From Deinococcus sonorensis KR-87 (lineage in GTDB: Bacteria > Deinococcota > Deinococci > Deinococcales > Deinococcaceae): a DNA stretch of 64,000 bases. A model generated the notes under the pieces. It saw only the letters and a program-made list of their open reading frames with translations, did not search any database and was not told the origin of the DNA. This document shows, one piece after another, positions 51,293-63,987 of the stretch (its first letter is position 1; each line of letters opens with the position of its first letter). A program made the translations under genes and the position numbers. The stretch is from positions 2,075,501 to 2,139,500 of the forward strand of contig NZ_CP158299.1 of the NCBI RefSeq assembly GCF_040256395.1, read 5' to 3'.

Positions 51293-52126
51293 TCAGCGGG
51301 CCAGGCCCACCGTCAGGGTGGCGGTGTAGCCGGCGCGGACGCTTCCGGTCATGGTGGGCGTCTGCAGGGTGGCCCCGTCGCTGAACACGTTGTCAGTGGC
51401 GAGCGAGCTCTGCGAGAGGTTGCGGACGCTCGCCTCGTAGCCGCTCTGGGCGTAGACCTTCTGACAGGCCGCCTGAGGGAGCGCCAGCTGAGAGGCCTGA
51501 ATGCGGCTGGCGGCCGAAGTGGCGCGGCTGAGCGACGGATACACCTCGAAGTGGATGTGCGGCCACCGCCCGGCATAACAGCCGGGAAAGACCGTCTGGA
51601 ACGTTACCGTGCCGTCTGCGCCGCTGGTCTGGACTCCGCGCAGGTAATCTTCGGCCACCGCATCCTGGCTGTACAGCGAATACTGGCCGTCCTGGGTGCA
51701 GTGCCAGATGTAGACGGCGTACCCGGACAGCGGGGCGCAGCTGGCCGCCGTATTCACCAGATTCAGCACCACGGTGAGCGGCACGCCCGCCGCCGTGTGG
51801 CCGGTGCCGAGGCTGGTACGGATGTCGCGGCGCACGATCCCGGAGCGGGTCAGGACGTTGACCGACTGACCGGAAGCCACCGAGCCGTCGGCGGGGTAGG
51901 GGCCGGCCGTCTCGGAAGGAATGGGAGCGGGGCAGGCCGCCGTGCCGGTGCCCGCCGCGCTGGCGGAACTGGCCGCGGCCCCGCAGCCCACCAGCGTGCC
52001 GAGGCCCAGCAGGCCCAGCGCCAGCACCCGGCGGCGATCCAGCGGAGAGTGCAACATCATGCTCGCGTCGGCCCTCAGGCCCAGGTCGTGAAAGGGATCG
52101 TCGTGATGATCGTGATGGTCGCTCAT
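51293..52126 (-). CDS. Tat-exported intradiol ring-cleavage dioxygenase-like lipoprotein with histidine-rich N-terminus
   Basis: 277 residues. It opens SDHHDHHDDPFHDLG, then a twin-arginine signal RRRVLALGLLGLGTL ending in VGCG, a lipobox. The mature part has SETAGPYPADG, Tyr ligands in SGYAVYIWHCTQDGQYSLY near 133-150 and the HxH pair in GRWPHIHFEVY near 187. These are the Fe(III) ligands of intradiol catechol dioxygenases in their extracellular branch. The His/Asp-rich segment precedes the Tat signal and may bind metal in the cytoplasm before export. GGAGG precedes the ATG. Substrate unknown. Confidence 0.85.
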   Translation of the reverse strand: MSDHHDHHDDPFHDLGLRADASMMLHSPLDRRRVLALGLLGLGTLVGCGAAASSASAAGTGTAACPAPIPSETAGPYPADGSVASGQSVNVLTRSGIVRRDIRTSLGTGHTAAGVPLTVVLNLVNTAASCAPLSGYAVYIWHCTQDGQYSLYSQDAVAEDYLRGVQTSGADGTVTFQTVFPGCYAGRWPHIHFEVYPSLSRATSAASRIQASQLALPQAACQKVYAQSGYEASVRNLSQSSLATDNVFSDGATLQTPTMTGSVRAGYTATLTVGLAR

Positions 52127-52236
52127 GGGGTCCTCCAGGCTCAGGCAGGAAGAAGTCTGCCTGACTGGAAGCCTAAGTGTGCGGCATTCAGAAGCCGTGA
52201 AGGTATGGGTCAGAATAGCCCCGGCGCAGTCACAGC

Positions 52237-52272
52237 AAGAGGGGCCGCTTCCATGCTGGAGCGGCCCCTCTT
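52237..52272. terminator. Terminator after the small acidic-protein gene
   Basis: 13 bp stem (52237-52249 with 52260-52272) with a 10 nt loop. On the plus strand TTTG follows. It most likely ends the minus-strand gene whose stop is at 52286. Confidence 0.65.
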
Positions 52273-52285
52273 TGTAGGTCTGAAC

Positions 52286-52483
52286 TCAGCTTCCGTCCTG
52301 GAAGCCGGCGGCTGGCTGATCCTCGTCGGAGGTTTCCGCGCCGGCCTCCTGATTACCGGGCGTGCCGGTGCTGCCGGCCCCGCCGGCGCTGGTCACGCCG
52401 CGACGGGCGTCGTCCTCCTGCATTCGGGCGTACTGCTCCTGCTGGGCCTGGGCCTCGTTCTCATCGTTCGATCGGTCGGTCAT
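52286..52483 (-). CDS. Small acidic disordered protein
   Basis: 65 residues, rich in Gln, Glu, Asp, Ala, Gly, with no aromatic core. It starts MTDRSNDENEAQAQQEQYAR. No family recognised. It has a clear unit of its own: TACCCT (52489-52494) lies 5 nt before the ATG, and a hairpin follows the stop. The low-complexity, hydrophilic makeup resembles desiccation-type disordered proteins, but that is only a guess. Confidence 0.7.
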   Translation of the reverse strand: MTDRSNDENEAQAQQEQYARMQEDDARRGVTSAGGAGSTGTPGNQEAGAETSDEDQPAAGFQDGS

Positions 52484-52488
52484 GGTTC

Positions 52489-52494
52489 AGGGTA
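52489..52494 (-). promoter_or_regulatory. -10 element of small acidic-protein gene (leaderless type)
   Basis: TACCCT on the minus strand followed by GAACC and the ATG. Confidence 0.55.
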
Positions 52495-52538
52495 GACAGG
52501 AGGGAGGTGGGGCGGGTGTGCAGGGCGTCAAGCGGCAT

Positions 52539-55634
<3,096 letters not shown>

Positions 55635-55674
55635 TCCGAGGCTCAAGCCTAGCATGGATTCAGCGGAGGGGTAG

Positions 55675-55690
55675 CTGCATGCTTATGCAG
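55675..55690. promoter_or_regulatory. ARG-box-like operator upstream of carB
   Basis: CTGCAT-GCTT-ATGCAG, a perfect 6+6 palindrome with 4 nt spacer, 41 bp upstream of the carB ATG. It matches the TGCAT-N4-ATGCA form of ARG boxes known from actinobacteria. A possible -10 (TACCCC on the minus strand, 55667-55672) lies just after it. Confidence 0.7.
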
Positions 55691-55755
55691 AGAAAAACCC
55701 AGGGGCCTGCCTGGTCTATTCAGAAATCCTAAGTACCGTCTGCCGCGCGCCTGCT

Positions 55756-55761
55756 TACAAT
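55756..55761 (+). promoter_or_regulatory. -10 element of outer-surface protein gene (leaderless type)
   Basis: TACAAT, near consensus, followed by CGGCTC and the ATG at 55768. Confidence 0.65.
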
Positions 55762-55767
55762 CGGCTC

Positions 55768-56220
55768 ATGAAGAAGCTGCTGTTGGGTCTGACCGTCGCT
55801 GCCCTCGCCTCTACCGCCGCCGCCGACCAGGTGGGTGGGTACCTCTTCGGCATCCAGTATCAGCAGGATAACGGGCTGCGCTATGGCTTGGGCTTGCCGC
55901 TGGTATCCGTGTTTGGCGGCTCAGCTACTTTGGCCGTCAACGGTGACGTGTCCTACCTGATTCCCTTCGACACGGGCGCCGACACCGGCAACTTCAGCAC
56001 CTACTACGGCTTCGGTCTGGGTGCGGGCGTGTACTTGGGTGGTGGGGCTGGCTTCTCGCTGTATCCCAACGTGCTGGCTGGCGTCAACTTCAACAACACC
56101 TCCGACTTCACCCCGTTCCTGGAGGCCTCGGCTGGCCCCAGCATCGGGCTCGGCACTGGTGGCGGCGGCATTGGCCTGGGCTACGGCCTGCGGCTTGGCG
56201 TCAACTACCGCCTGCCCTGA
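55768..56220 (+). CDS. Secreted glycine-rich beta-barrel-like protein
   Basis: 150 residues. A classic signal peptide (MKKLLLGLTVAALASTAAA, cleavage near 20) is followed by alternating hydrophobic/polar strands and many Gly and aromatic residues (YGFGLGAGVYLGGGAGFSLYP near 88), ending in VNYRLP. The strand pattern suggests a small outer-membrane or surface beta barrel, a kind of protein frequent in Deinococcus. No family recognised. It has its own promoter and a strong terminator. Confidence 0.8.
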   Translation: MKKLLLGLTVAALASTAAADQVGGYLFGIQYQQDNGLRYGLGLPLVSVFGGSATLAVNGDVSYLIPFDTGADTGNFSTYYGFGLGAGVYLGGGAGFSLYPNVLAGVNFNNTSDFTPFLEASAGPSIGLGTGGGGIGLGYGLRLGVNYRLP

Positions 56221-56235
56221 AGCATATGGCTCTGC

Positions 56236-56264
56236 AACCGCCTCCTGCTGGGGGGCGGTTTTTT
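56236..56264 (+). terminator. Rho-independent terminator after outer-surface gene
   Basis: AACCGCC (56236-56242) pairs with GGCGGTT (56254-56260), then T-run through 56264. The clearest terminator in the window. Confidence 0.9.
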
Positions 56265-56331
56265 CTGGTGGTTCCGCGCCTGTGCAAACGTTCCGGGCCT
56301 GCTTCAACTCAATCTGCGCCACACTGCAGGT

Positions 56332-57453
56332 ATGCCTGCACAGCTGCACGCCCGGTCCGCCCTGGCCACCGAGAGCATCTTCGCCCGGATGAGCGGGCTG
56401 GCCGTCCGGCACGGGGCCATTAACCTAGGCCAGGGCTTTCCGTCCGGCGCCCCTCCGGCCTTCCTGCTGGACGCTGCCCGCGAGGCCCTGGGCCGGGGCG
56501 ACCAGTACACCCCGCCGCCCGGACTGCCGCTGCTGCGTGAGGCGCTGGGCCGCGATCTGAACGTGGCGCCGGAGCAGGTGGTCGTGACCTGCGGCGCCAC
56601 CGAGGCGATGGCGGTGCTGGCCCAGGCGCTCTACGGCCCCGGCGACGAGGTGCTGATGCTCGAGCCGGTCTTCGACATCTACTGGCCGCAGGCGCGGCTG
56701 GCGGGCGCCCAGCCGGTCACGGTCCCGATGCGGCTGGAGGGCGGTGCCTGGGCCGCCGACCTGGACCGGATGGCCCAAGCCATCACCCCGCGCACCCGCG
56801 CCCTGCTGATCAACTCGCCCTACAACCCTACCGGCAGCGTCTTCAGCCGTGTGGAGCTCGAACGCATCGTGGCGCTGGCCCGCGAGCATGACCTGTGGAT
56901 CATCAGTGACGAGGTGTATGACGAGCTGTACTACGGCGACGCCCCGGTGCCGCTGCGAACACTTGCCCCGGAGCGCACTTTCACGGTGGGCAGCGCCGGA
57001 AAGCGCCTGGAGGCGACCGGCTGGCGGGTCGGCTGGATCGTGACCCCGCCGGGCCACGCGGCCCAGGTGGCGGGCCTGCACCAGTGGACCACCTTCTGCG
57101 CGCCCGGCCCGCTGCAGGCGGCCGTCGCGCTGGCGCTGCCCATGGCCCGGCAGTCGGGGTTCTATTCTCAGCTGCGCGACGGTTACCGCGCCCGCATGCA
57201 GCGGCTGGCCCAGGGCCTCAGGGCCCTGGGGCTTGAGGTGATGGAGCCGCAGGGCACGTACTTCCTGAGCGCCATCGGCGTGGGTCTGGACGCGGACCGG
57301 CTGGTAGAGGAGGGGCGGGTGGCCGTGATCCCGGGGGCCGCCTTCTACGTGCAGCACGCGGCTCCGCCGGGCCTGCTCCGCTTCGCCTTCTGCAAGCCGG
57401 AAGCGGAGATCGAGGAGGCGTTGCAGCGGCTGGGCCAGTACCTGGGCGGCTGA
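56332..57453 (+). CDS. Class I/II aminotransferase
   Basis: 373 residues. GAINLGQGFPSGAPP near 28, NSPYNPTGSVFSR near 162 and the PLP Lys in VGSAGKRLEATGWRVGW near 222, with the phosphate-binding Arg beside it. The layout resembles the methionine/kynurenine aminotransferase (YbdL-like) branch. CACACT lies 6 nt before the ATG. Upstream is the terminator of the previous gene, downstream the argG promoter. Amino donor unknown. Confidence 0.9.
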   Translation: MPAQLHARSALATESIFARMSGLAVRHGAINLGQGFPSGAPPAFLLDAAREALGRGDQYTPPPGLPLLREALGRDLNVAPEQVVVTCGATEAMAVLAQALYGPGDEVLMLEPVFDIYWPQARLAGAQPVTVPMRLEGGAWAADLDRMAQAITPRTRALLINSPYNPTGSVFSRVELERIVALAREHDLWIISDEVYDELYYGDAPVPLRTLAPERTFTVGSAGKRLEATGWRVGWIVTPPGHAAQVAGLHQWTTFCAPGPLQAAVALALPMARQSGFYSQLRDGYRARMQRLAQGLRALGLEVMEPQGTYFLSAIGVGLDADRLVEEGRVAVIPGAAFYVQHAAPPGLLRFAFCKPEAEIEEALQRLGQYLGG

Positions 57454-57468
57454 ACAAAGCGTCCACAC

Positions 57469-57497
57469 TTGCGCCTGTCGCGCTCAGCTGCTACCCT
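57469..57497 (+). promoter_or_regulatory. argG promoter (-35 / -10)
   Basis: TTGCGC (57469-57474), 17 nt, TACCCT (57492-57497). The predicted transcription start lies inside ARG box 1. Confidence 0.6.
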
Positions 57498-57499
57498 TC

Positions 57500-57513
57500 T
57501 GCATAGCTATGCG
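57500..57513. promoter_or_regulatory. ARG-box-like operator 1 upstream of argG
   Basis: TGCAT-AGCT-ATGCG, nearly the same as the carB box. Its centre lies 21 bp from box 2. Confidence 0.75.
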
Positions 57514-57520
57514 CCATCGG

Positions 57521-57534
57521 TGCATACTCATACA
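57521..57534. promoter_or_regulatory. ARG-box-like operator 2 upstream of argG
   Basis: TGCAT-ACTC-ATACA, nine of ten palindromic positions against TGCAT-N4-ATGCA. The 21 bp centre-to-centre spacing matches tandem ARG boxes bound by one ArgR hexamer in E. coli. Confidence 0.75.
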
Positions 57535-57569
57535 CCCTCATGCAGACCCTGACCACCCGACGCTGACGC

Positions 57570-57600
57570 CCCGGCCCTCCCGATAAGGAAGGAGGCCGGG
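57570..57600 (+). other. Hairpin in argG leader
   Basis: CCCGGCC (with one bulge) and TCC pair with GGAGGCCGGG across a 10 nt loop. No T-run follows, so it is not an ordinary terminator. It lies about 60 bp before the argG start codon. Confidence 0.5.
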
Positions 57601-57660
57601 TGCAGTCGCGCCGGGTGGCCTTGTGCTGCCCCGTTCACCGAAACAGGAGACAATCAGGCC

Positions 57661-58884
<1,224 letters not shown>

Positions 58885-58885
58885 A

Positions 58886-59326
58886 GTGAGCGGGCTGCAG
58901 GACATGATCGCGGAGGTGCTGCCCCGGCTCCAGGCCGTGGGAGAGGCGCCGTCCGGGCATCAGCCGGAGGCCGGGGTCTGGAGTGCCCGGCAGGTGCTGG
59001 GCCACCTGATCGACAGCGGGGTCAACAACCACCTCCGCTTCGTCCGCGCGGCGGCAGAAAGCGGGCTGGAGCTGCCCGGCTACGATCAGAACGCCTGGGT
59101 CCAGGCGGGTGGGTATCAGCAGCGGCCCTGGGCCGAGCTGGTCACGCTGTGGGCGGCCTACCAGACGCATATGGCGCACGTGATCGCCGGGCTGCCCGAG
59201 GCGGCGCTGGCTCACACGCTGAGCGTCGGCGGAGGAGCACCGGTGACGCTCGGCTGGCTGGCCGAGGACTACCTCCAGCACCAGCGGCATCACCTGGCGC
59301 AGATCTGGGCGCGGGCCGAAGCATGA
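58886..59326 (+). CDS. DinB-like metal-binding protein
   Basis: 146 residues from a GTG one base after the argG stop. The DinB four-helix fold is marked by VLGHLIDSGVNNHLRF near 37 and YLQHQRHHLAQIW near 130, whose histidines bind metal. The family includes thiol transferases and proteins of unknown role. Its stop overlaps the next gene, so it is translated with argG and GNAT genes. Why it is tied to arginine synthesis is unclear. Confidence 0.85.
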   Translation: MSGLQDMIAEVLPRLQAVGEAPSGHQPEAGVWSARQVLGHLIDSGVNNHLRFVRAAAESGLELPGYDQNAWVQAGGYQQRPWAELVTLWAAYQTHMAHVIAGLPEAALAHTLSVGGGAPVTLGWLAEDYLQHQRHHLAQIWARAEA

Positions 59327-59790
59327 CCCTGCCCGCCGGCTATACCGTGCGCCCGGCCACCCCCGACGACGCCGCGCTGATCGCTGCCCAGCGCGAGGCC
59401 ATGTTCACCGACATGGGCACCGAGTACCGCGAAACGGTGGCGCAGTTCGCGCCGTGGGTGGAGCGGCACCTGCAGGCGGGCACCTATGTGGGCTGGTTCG
59501 TAGTGTACGAAGGGGAGGAGGTGGCCGGGGCCGGTCTCCTGCTACACGACTGGTCGCCGCACTACCTCGATCCGCAGCCGCTGCGCAGTTACCTGCAGAA
59601 CGTGTACACCCGTCCGGAGCACCGGGGCCGGGGCCTTGCACGGGCGCTGACTCAGCAAGCGATCGAGGAGACGCGGCGCCGGGGCATCCGCACCCTCAGC
59701 CTGCACGCCTCCAAGTTCGGGCGGCCGCTGTACGAGCAGCTGGGGTTTGCGGCCACCAACGAGATGCGTCTGGTGGTGGACACGGAATGA
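59323..59790 (+). CDS. GNAT family N-acetyltransferase
   Basis: 155 residues. YTVRPATPDDAALIAAQRE near residue 7, and the acetyl-CoA loop in VYTRPEHRGRGLARALTQQAIE near 92-112. The start overlaps the DinB gene by 4 bp (ATGA). It transfers acetyl groups to an amine, with the substrate not visible. Third gene of the argG transcript and first of five GNAT domains in the next 4.6 kb. Confidence 0.9.
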   Translation: MTLPAGYTVRPATPDDAALIAAQREAMFTDMGTEYRETVAQFAPWVERHLQAGTYVGWFVVYEGEEVAGAGLLLHDWSPHYLDPQPLRSYLQNVYTRPEHRGRGLARALTQQAIEETRRRGIRTLSLHASKFGRPLYEQLGFAATNEMRLVVDTE

Positions 59791-60248
59791 TCCGGCCCGC
59801 CCGCCTGACCGACGTGCCCGCCTTCCATGAGGTGATGATGGCGGCCGGCATGGACCCGCGCAGCAGCTGGAGCCGCGTCACGCCTCAGGAGCTGGAGGCG
59901 GCACTGTCGGCGCCACAGGCGGGCGGGTTTGTGGCGCTGGATGGGGACCGGGTGGTGGGCTGTGTGGGCTACCGCCCGGACGGGCCACAGACCCTGACCC
60001 TCAACCGGCTGGCCACCCGGCCGGAGGTGCGCGGCCGGGGCCTGGGCATGCAGCTGGTGCAGGCGGTGGAGCGGCACGCCCAGGACACGGGCCGTCAGCG
60101 GGTGCTGCTGGCAGTCTCGCAGTTCAACCTGAATGTCCTGCCGTTTTACGAGCAGCTCGGGTACGTCAGGACAGCGGACCTGTACGCCTACGCCCATCCG
60201 GCCAGCCCCCCGCCGGTGGTGCTGGTGAAGGACATTGAGCAGCTGTGA
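59787..60248 (+). CDS. GNAT family N-acetyltransferase
   Basis: 153 residues, overlapping the previous gene by 4 bp. IRPARLTDVPAFHEVM near 2 and the acetyl-CoA loop RLATRPEVRGRGLGMQLVQAVE near 72. NLNVLPFYEQLGYV near 116 is the usual C-terminal strand. Distinct from its neighbour in length of motifs, so an old duplication. Substrate unknown. Last gene of the argG run before a 214 bp gap. Confidence 0.9.
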   Translation: MIRPARLTDVPAFHEVMMAAGMDPRSSWSRVTPQELEAALSAPQAGGFVALDGDRVVGCVGYRPDGPQTLTLNRLATRPEVRGRGLGMQLVQAVERHAQDTGRQRVLLAVSQFNLNVLPFYEQLGYVRTADLYAYAHPASPPPVVLVKDIEQL

Positions 60249-60462
60249 ACCTGTTTACCTGCCCTGATCTTCGCCCTATTGGGCTTTTCGTTGACATCGG
60301 TGGTGGCGTTGGCGCGGGTCATCCAGGCCGGGGTTTCGTGGCGACGGCTGCTCTGGTTTGCCCAGTCCGCCGGCTGCGGAGTCAACCTGTGGTGGCTGTT
60401 GCAGCAGCTCGCAGACTTCACGCTCGACGGATCTTGCCTTGGAACGGTGGAAAGGACAACGC
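60249..60462. other. Gap before argH
   Basis: 214 bp without a convincing gene. A weak hairpin GCCC-TATT-GGGC followed by TTTT occurs near 60273-60288, and a TTGACA lies at 60291-60296 without a matching -10. No TGCAT-type ARG box and no T-box consensus is seen. A hydrophobic frame continues from the upstream GNAT stop, but it has no ATG and runs into argH. Confidence 0.55.
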
Positions 60463-61875
<1,413 letters not shown>

Positions 61876-61876
61876 C

Positions 61877-62791
61877 ATGGACGTGACGGCGCGGCTGGAC
61901 GGAACCCTGCTGGAGCAGCGCGAACAGGAGTGGCAGCACTGGCTGGCCCACCCGGACGAGAACCCGCTGTCCACCCGCGCCGACTTCACGGACGGCGAGG
62001 TGCTGCTGGAGAACGACCTGTGCGTGTATACCCAGGACGCCCGGTACAGTGACGGCCTGCCGTATGCCGGCCTGATCGTGACCAGAACGCCCCGACAGAC
62101 GGTCTTTGACCTGACCCCGGAGGAGGTCCTGGCCACCCACCGGCTGCTGGCCGAGGTGCGGGAGCACCTGCAGGCCACCGTGCAGCCGGACGGCTACACC
62201 ATCGGCTGGAACGTGTGCCCGGCGGGCGGGGCGCACATTCCGCACGTCCACCTGCACGTCATTCCGCGCTGGAACCATGAGCTGGCGGCGGGCGCGGGCT
62301 TACGCCACTTCCTGAAGCTGGCCGCCCGGCAGCTCAGCATCCGCGCCGCCGATGCCCCCGACCTGCCCACCATCCACCGGCTGATTCTGGACACCGGCCT
62401 CAGTCACGACCCCGCCCTCATCACCGCCACGCTGGAGGCCAGCCGCTACTGGCTGGCGGAGCTGGACGGTCAGGTGGCCGGCTGCATCGGGCTGGAGCAC
62501 GGCGAGGGGGCCTCGCTGCTGCGCTCGGCCTGCGTGGCGTCGGGGCGGCAGGGTCAGGGCGTCGGGGCGCGGCTGGCCCGAGTGGCGCTGGCGGCGGCCC
62601 GGAAGCGGGGCGACCGGGCGGTCTATCTGTTCTCCAGCCACGCGGGGGGGTACTGGCAGCGGCTGGGCTTCGTGGCGGTGCCGCCACAGGAGGTGGCCGA
62701 CCGCCTGCCGACCGCGCCTCAGGTCCGCAGCGGCGAGTGCCGCGGCTGGCTGCACACCGAGCAGGCCTGGAAGCTGGACCTCTCCGGCTAG
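61877..62791 (+). CDS. HIT domain - GNAT acetyltransferase fusion protein
   Basis: 304 residues from an ATG one base after argH. Residues 1-150 are a HIT nucleotide hydrolase/transferase domain with the histidine triad H123-V-H125-L-H127 preceded by GAHIP. Residues 154-300 are a GNAT domain of the ArsN2-like sort, with GLEHGEGASLLRS near 205 and the acetyl-CoA loop RQGQGVGARL at 224-233. Both halves look intact. The next gene repeats the GNAT half. Joining a HIT phosphohydrolase to an acetyltransferase is not a combination I recognise. Role likely in handling a nucleotide-linked or amino metabolite, not provable from sequence. Confidence 0.85.
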   Translation: MDVTARLDGTLLEQREQEWQHWLAHPDENPLSTRADFTDGEVLLENDLCVYTQDARYSDGLPYAGLIVTRTPRQTVFDLTPEEVLATHRLLAEVREHLQATVQPDGYTIGWNVCPAGGAHIPHVHLHVIPRWNHELAAGAGLRHFLKLAARQLSIRAADAPDLPTIHRLILDTGLSHDPALITATLEASRYWLAELDGQVAGCIGLEHGEGASLLRSACVASGRQGQGVGARLARVALAAARKRGDRAVYLFSSHAGGYWQRLGFVAVPPQEVADRLPTAPQVRSGECRGWLHTEQAWKLDLSG

Positions 62792-62857
62792 CACCTTTCT
62801 TCACAAAGGGGCAAAATAACAACCATGACCAACAATTCAGCAGTGGAGGACATCCAG

Positions 62858-63307
62858 ATGGACGAACACACCAAGATCCGCGCCGTGACGCCTGCCGACT
62901 ACCGGGCGGTGCTGAAGGTCATGACCGACGCCGGCCTGGACACCGACGGCGTGATGGTCCTGGGCACCACCTACTGGCTGATGGAGCGCGACGGCCAGCC
63001 GGTGGGCGCCATCGGGCTGGAGCACGGCGACGGCGTGTCGCTGCTGCGCGGAGCTGCGGTGGCTCCCTCGGCACGCGGCCAGGGCTTGGGCCGGGCCCTG
63101 GTAATGAGCGCCGTGACCCACGCGCAACTGCGCGGCGACCGCGCCATCTACATGTTCAGCACCGGCGGCGACTGGGAGACCTTCGGCTTCACCCAGATTC
63201 CGCTGGCCATCGTGATGGCCGATATTCCCGATGCGCCCCAGGTCACGCACTACCGAAGCCACGCCACCCGCCCGGGCAGCACCACCTGGATGCGCAGCCT
63301 GACCTGA
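62858..63307 (+). CDS. GNAT family N-acetyltransferase, paralogue of the HIT-GNAT C-terminal half
   Basis: 149 residues from the ATG at 62858, chosen because GGAGG lies 8 nt upstream. An ATG 11 codons earlier is possible. VGAIGLEHGDGVSLLRG near 46 and the loop ARGQGLGRALV near 68 follow the HIT-GNAT C-terminal half segment by segment, as does the end DIPDAPQV. It is a tandem duplicate of that domain. Substrate unknown. Confidence 0.88.
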   Translation: MDEHTKIRAVTPADYRAVLKVMTDAGLDTDGVMVLGTTYWLMERDGQPVGAIGLEHGDGVSLLRGAAVAPSARGQGLGRALVMSAVTHAQLRGDRAIYMFSTGGDWETFGFTQIPLAIVMADIPDAPQVTHYRSHATRPGSTTWMRSLT

Positions 63308-63315
63308 CCGCCGCT

Positions 63316-63370
63316 GGCGCTCCACCGGGCCAGCCGCACCACCGGCCCGAGTGGGGCGCCCGCTTTCTTT
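63316..63370 (+). terminator. Terminator-like hairpin before the N-acetylglutamate synthase gene
   Basis: A 15-16 bp stem with one bulge (63316-63331 with 63344-63360), followed by CGCTTTCTTT. It lies after the GNAT stop and before the ATG at 63393, so it may end the argH run or act as an attenuator. Confidence 0.55.
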
Positions 63371-63392
63371 CCTGCATGGAGTACTGAAGATC

Positions 63393-63938
63393 ATGACCCT
63401 GACCCTCGACAGCATCGCCGTTCCCGACCTTCACCCGCAGGCCCCGCTCCAGGAGCGCAAGGCCCGCCTCTCCGACATCGAGGCCATCCATGAGCTGATC
63501 GGCTACTGGGCGGCCAGGGGCCAGATGCTGGTGCGAAGCCGGGCGCTGCTGGCCGAGACGATCCGGGACTTCCATCTGGTCATAGCGGACGAGCACGAGG
63601 GGCGGCCCGGCGGGCTGGCCGGGGTGTGCGGCCTGCACCTGCTGGCCCCGGACCTCGCCGAGGTGCGCGGGCTGGCGATTCACCCGAATTTTCAGGGTCG
63701 GGGGCTGGGCCGGATGCTGGTGGAGGCCTGCGAGCGCGAGGCCCACGAGATCGCGCTGCCGACGCTGTTCGCCTGGACGTATCAGCAGGGTTTTTTTGAG
63801 AAGTGTGGCTACACCCGCATCGACAAGACGCATCTGCATCCCCGGGTGTGGAGCGAGTGCCAGCGGTGTGCCTTTTTTGAGAACTGCAACGAGATTGCCA
63901 TGGAGAAGCGGCTGATTCCGGCGGTGACCGGTGCCTGA
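63393..63938 (+). CDS. argA: Short N-acetylglutamate synthase (single-domain GNAT)
   Basis: 181 residues. RKARLSDIEAIHELIGYWAARGQM near 23, VRGLAIHPNFQGRGLGRMLVEAC near 92 and the NAGS-like end FAWTYQQGFFEKCGYTRIDKTHL with a Cys-rich WSECQRCAFFENCNEIAME. These match the S-NAGS group, which makes N-acetylglutamate for arginine synthesis without an N-terminal kinase-like domain. GGAG lies 11 nt before the ATG at 63393. It completes argH with its pathway's first step, although three GNAT genes lie between. Confidence 0.88.
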   Translation: MTLTLDSIAVPDLHPQAPLQERKARLSDIEAIHELIGYWAARGQMLVRSRALLAETIRDFHLVIADEHEGRPGGLAGVCGLHLLAPDLAEVRGLAIHPNFQGRGLGRMLVEACEREAHEIALPTLFAWTYQQGFFEKCGYTRIDKTHLHPRVWSECQRCAFFENCNEIAMEKRLIPAVTGA

Positions 63939-63974
63939 GCGGCAAGTTCGAGGAGGTGCGCCGGGCTGCCCGGC

Positions 63975-63980
63975 TATCTT
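63975..63980 (+). promoter_or_regulatory. -10 element of a gene cut by the window end
   Basis: TATCTT followed by GAGAAGC and an ATG at 63988. Confidence 0.5.
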
Positions 63981-63987
63981 GAGAAGC

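Noticed and set aside
60273..60288. Terminator GCCC-TATT-GGGC plus TTTT after the GNAT gene
   Set aside because: The stem is only four pairs, too weak to call as a terminator.
60249..60462. A T-box riboswitch before argH
   Set aside because: The conserved T-box stretch around GGTGGNACC is not present.
63375..63388. TGCATGGAGTACTG as a third ARG box before argA
   Set aside because: Only the left half TGCAT fits. The right half does not match ATGCA.
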